Position numbers and translations under genes: made by a program
Origin: Chthoniobacteraceae bacterium
GTDB taxonomy: Bacteria; Verrucomicrobiota; Verrucomicrobiia; Chthoniobacterales; Chthoniobacteraceae
DNA length: 64,000 nt
Direction of reading: 5' to 3'
Assembly (NCBI GenBank): GCA_028293625.1
Contig: JAQGOL010000040.1
Coordinates: forward strand, 1 to 64,000
In this document: piece by piece, positions 62,411 to 64,000 of the stretch
Layout: the number at the start of each line of letters is the position of its first letter
Numbering within the stretch: the stretch's first letter is position 1
Notes under the pieces: generated by a model
What the model saw: only the letters and a program-made list of their open reading frames with translations
What the model was told of the DNA's origin: nothing
The model's database searches: none

Positions 62411-63616
62411 ATGTCGCCTACCGCACAATTCCTGCAGAAACTCCGCGCCGCGCTGGAGAGCGACGCCTTTGTAAAGATCACGCTGAGCCGGTATCACGGA
62501 GAGGAAGCCGGATTGCGAAATATTTACGGCCGAATGGTGGAGTTAAAGGAGGGCCGTCTGCTCTCGTTGGTTTTTCATCACGCCACCCGCGATGTGACGA
62601 AGAATTATTCAATTTCCGAGGCGGTTGATCAAATCATCGGACCTTCTTTGAGCATGGCGGGGTTTGAGAGCGCCCATCTGTTTACGACGACGGGCGACTG
62701 GCAGTTGCGGTGCCATGTGCGGGAAGAAAAAAGCACGCTCAAGGCAAGTCGTCCCGTATTTACACTTGCGCCGGAGCCGGAGCATGATCGCCGGAAAGTG
62801 CAATCGGTCGCTCAAAGCGCCCCTTTTCTTCAGGCGCTCGGCGTTGCCAATTCCGGCGGCGAGCCGCGCCCGGGAATGGCTGATAAACTGCGGCAAATTC
62901 AGCGATTTGTGGAAATTCTCGGGCATCTCCTCGCTGACACCGCACTGCGGCCGGCAGACAGCCGCGAGCTGCGGGTGCTCGATATGGGCGCAGGCAAAGG
63001 TTACCTTACTTTTGCCACTTGTGAATTTCTTCAAAAACGCGGCTTGGATGCGCGTGTAACCGGGGTGGAGTTGCGCGCCGACCTCGTGGCGCTTACAAAT
63101 CAAACGGCCCGCCAGGTTGGTTATGAGAAACTGGAATTTGTGGAGGGTGCAATCGGCGCGTTCGAGGCCGGCCAGGTCGATATCCTAATCGCGTTGCATG
63201 CCTGCGATACCGCAACCGATGACGCCCTTTTTCAAGGAATCCGCGCCGGGGCATCGCTCATTGTAACTGCGCCATGCTGCCATAAAGAGATCCGTGCAAA
63301 ACTGACTCCGCCGGATGTGCTCCACGAGATAATGAGGCACGGAATCCTGCATGAACGTCAGGCTGAGATTGTGACCGATGCCATTCGCGCGCTGCTGCTG
63401 GAAATCCACGGCTACAAGGCGAGCGTCTTTGAATTTATTTCAAGTGAGCACACCGGCAAAAATTTGATGATAGCGGCCACTAAACGCCCGCATCCTCTTG
63501 CGCCGGATCTTTTAAGACGGCGGCTCCACGAGATGCTCGATTTTTACGGCATTCGAGAGCAGCACCTCGCCATGCTGCTTGGGGAATTGAACGGCGTCGA
63601 TTCGGCCCACTCCTAA
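62411..63616 (+). CDS. SAM-dependent methyltransferase, PF13679-like
   Basis: 401 residues from the ATG at 62411; a longer frame upstream overlaps the RNase P RNA gene and is not coding. The N-terminal part is unrecognised (HHATRDVTKNYSISEAVDQI). The methyltransferase core begins near residue 190 (ELRVLDMGAGKGYLTFA, motif I; then ARVTGVELRADLV). It continues with DILIALHACDTATDDALF and SLIVTAPCCHKEIRAKL, where the HACD and PCCH elements are typical of the methyltransf_32/METTL25 type. The substrate is not known; an RNA target is likely by family only. It is followed after eight bases by another methyltransferase gene. Confidence 0.85.
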   Translation: MSPTAQFLQKLRAALESDAFVKITLSRYHGEEAGLRNIYGRMVELKEGRLLSLVFHHATRDVTKNYSISEAVDQIIGPSLSMAGFESAHLFTTTGDWQLRCHVREEKSTLKASRPVFTLAPEPEHDRRKVQSVAQSAPFLQALGVANSGGEPRPGMADKLRQIQRFVEILGHLLADTALRPADSRELRVLDMGAGKGYLTFATCEFLQKRGLDARVTGVELRADLVALTNQTARQVGYEKLEFVEGAIGAFEAGQVDILIALHACDTATDDALFQGIRAGASLIVTAPCCHKEIRAKLTPPDVLHEIMRHGILHERQAEIVTDAIRALLLEIHGYKASVFEFISSEHTGKNLMIAATKRPHPLAPDLLRRRLHEMLDFYGIREQHLAMLLGELNGVDSAHS

Positions 63617-63623
63617 TTTTTCG

Positions 63624-64000
63624 ATGATCAAATACTGGACTCCTAGCGAACTCAAAACTTTGCGTCGTTTGCGCGAGGGATTTCTCAGCGGCACGGCCGG
63701 CAATGCCAATTACTGGCGCGCTGTTGAGGATTTGGCGCTCTACGACACGACGTTTGCCGAACGCATCGGTTGGAAATGGGACGGGGCGTTAAGGGAACTC
63801 ACCTTGCGCCAGTGGAGTCCTAAAAGCCGGCATATTCTCGATTGGGGTTGCGGCACCGGCATCGCAAGCCGCCGGGTCCTGGAATGGTGGCCGGACCAGT
63901 TTCGCTCCCTCTCTCTTCACGACCGCTCTTCAGCGGCCATGCGGTTTGCCGCCGAGCGCGCCCATCGTGAAAACCCGAAGTTGACCGTCCGGATGGGCGA
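63624..64000 (+). CDS. Rsm22-like methyltransferase (partial, cut by window end)
   Basis: The first 125 residues are inside the window and the gene runs off at base 64000. It begins IKYWTPSELKTLRRLREGFL and reaches motif I as HILDWGCGTGIASRRVLEWW. The segment before motif I (DGALRELTLRQWSPKSRHI) resembles the small-ribosomal-subunit Rsm22 methyltransferase family. The ATG at 63624 lies eight bases after the preceding methyltransferase stop, so both are probably co-transcribed. Whether the C-terminal cysteine cluster found in Rsm22 proteins is present cannot be seen here. Confidence 0.75.
   Translation, partial: MIKYWTPSELKTLRRLREGFLSGTAGNANYWRAVEDLALYDTTFAERIGWKWDGALRELTLRQWSPKSRHILDWGCGTGIASRRVLEWWPDQFRSLSLHDRSSAAMRFAAERAHRENPKLTVRMG

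Noticed and set aside
1-64000. CRISPR arrays, prophage genes, toxin-antitoxin pairs and recognisable defence systems
   Set aside because: No regularly spaced repeats, no phage structural or integrase genes and no Cas or restriction genes were seen on either strand.

Overview
The window reads as chromosomal DNA of a Verrucomicrobiota bacterium, most likely a soil Chthoniobacterales/Spartobacteria-type lineage. The inference rests on gene content: a giant secreted PVC-type dehydrogenase with DUF1080, HEAT, LamG and cytochrome c parts, a ThuA-like protein, a PQQ-propeller protein, a NIPSNAP secreted protein, a DUF6600 lipoprotein, lamin-tail-domain proteins and a dense, GC-rich, mostly intact coding layout. 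No 16S gene is present, so the placement is inference.

Region 1 (1-12.3 kb) is an eroded accessory segment ending at a tRNA-Leu(UAG) gene. It holds an IS630-type transposase remnant, a GH2 glycosidase, a glycosyltransferase translationally overlapping a wrecked UDP-galactopyranose mutase, an IS3-type orfB remnant lying where that mutase breaks off, a manganese catalase, a non-cyanobacterial kaiC-kaiB operon (kaiC carries a one-base frameshift in a G run) with a possible third 54-residue cistron, and a frameshifted RmlD-like reductase.

Region 2 (12.3-28.2 kb) is housekeeping plus nitrogen metabolism: a lipoprotein, DnaE with a TATAAT just before its start, an assimilatory nitrate module (nirA, a DmsB-DmsC fusion, nasA) on the minus strand with a sigma54-like site at its head, a spermidine-synthase-like protein, a NIPSNAP protein, a dynamin-like GTPase, RpiB and a beta-carbonic anhydrase.

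Region 3 (28.4-32.7 kb) is the most unusual unit: an ABC ATPase followed by two ABC-2-like membrane proteins, all coupled by 4-base ATGA overlaps. Each membrane protein carries a large C-terminal domain; in the second this is an HExxH...E gluzincin-type peptidase domain, and in the first it looks like a degenerate copy lacking the zinc ligands.

Region 4 (32.7-49.6 kb) has a KUP potassium transporter, a 24-residue basic protein, a DUF4142 protein, a broken lamin-tail-domain gene, the 1430-residue PVC protein, a thioredoxin-reductase-like flavoprotein divergent from an MBL hydrolase, an AEC permease, two small secreted proteins, an RGG-rich protein of unknown function and acyl carrier protein.

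Region 5 (49.6-64 kb) has a structured 740-base intergenic region before a membrane Ser/Thr kinase, a ThuA-like protein, a DUF6600 lipoprotein, a cysteine/sulfur pair (CysE, cysteine desulfurase) with a SprT-like protein, a PQQ-propeller protein, an HTH protein, PPK2, RNase P RNA and two methyltransferases, the last cut by the window edge.
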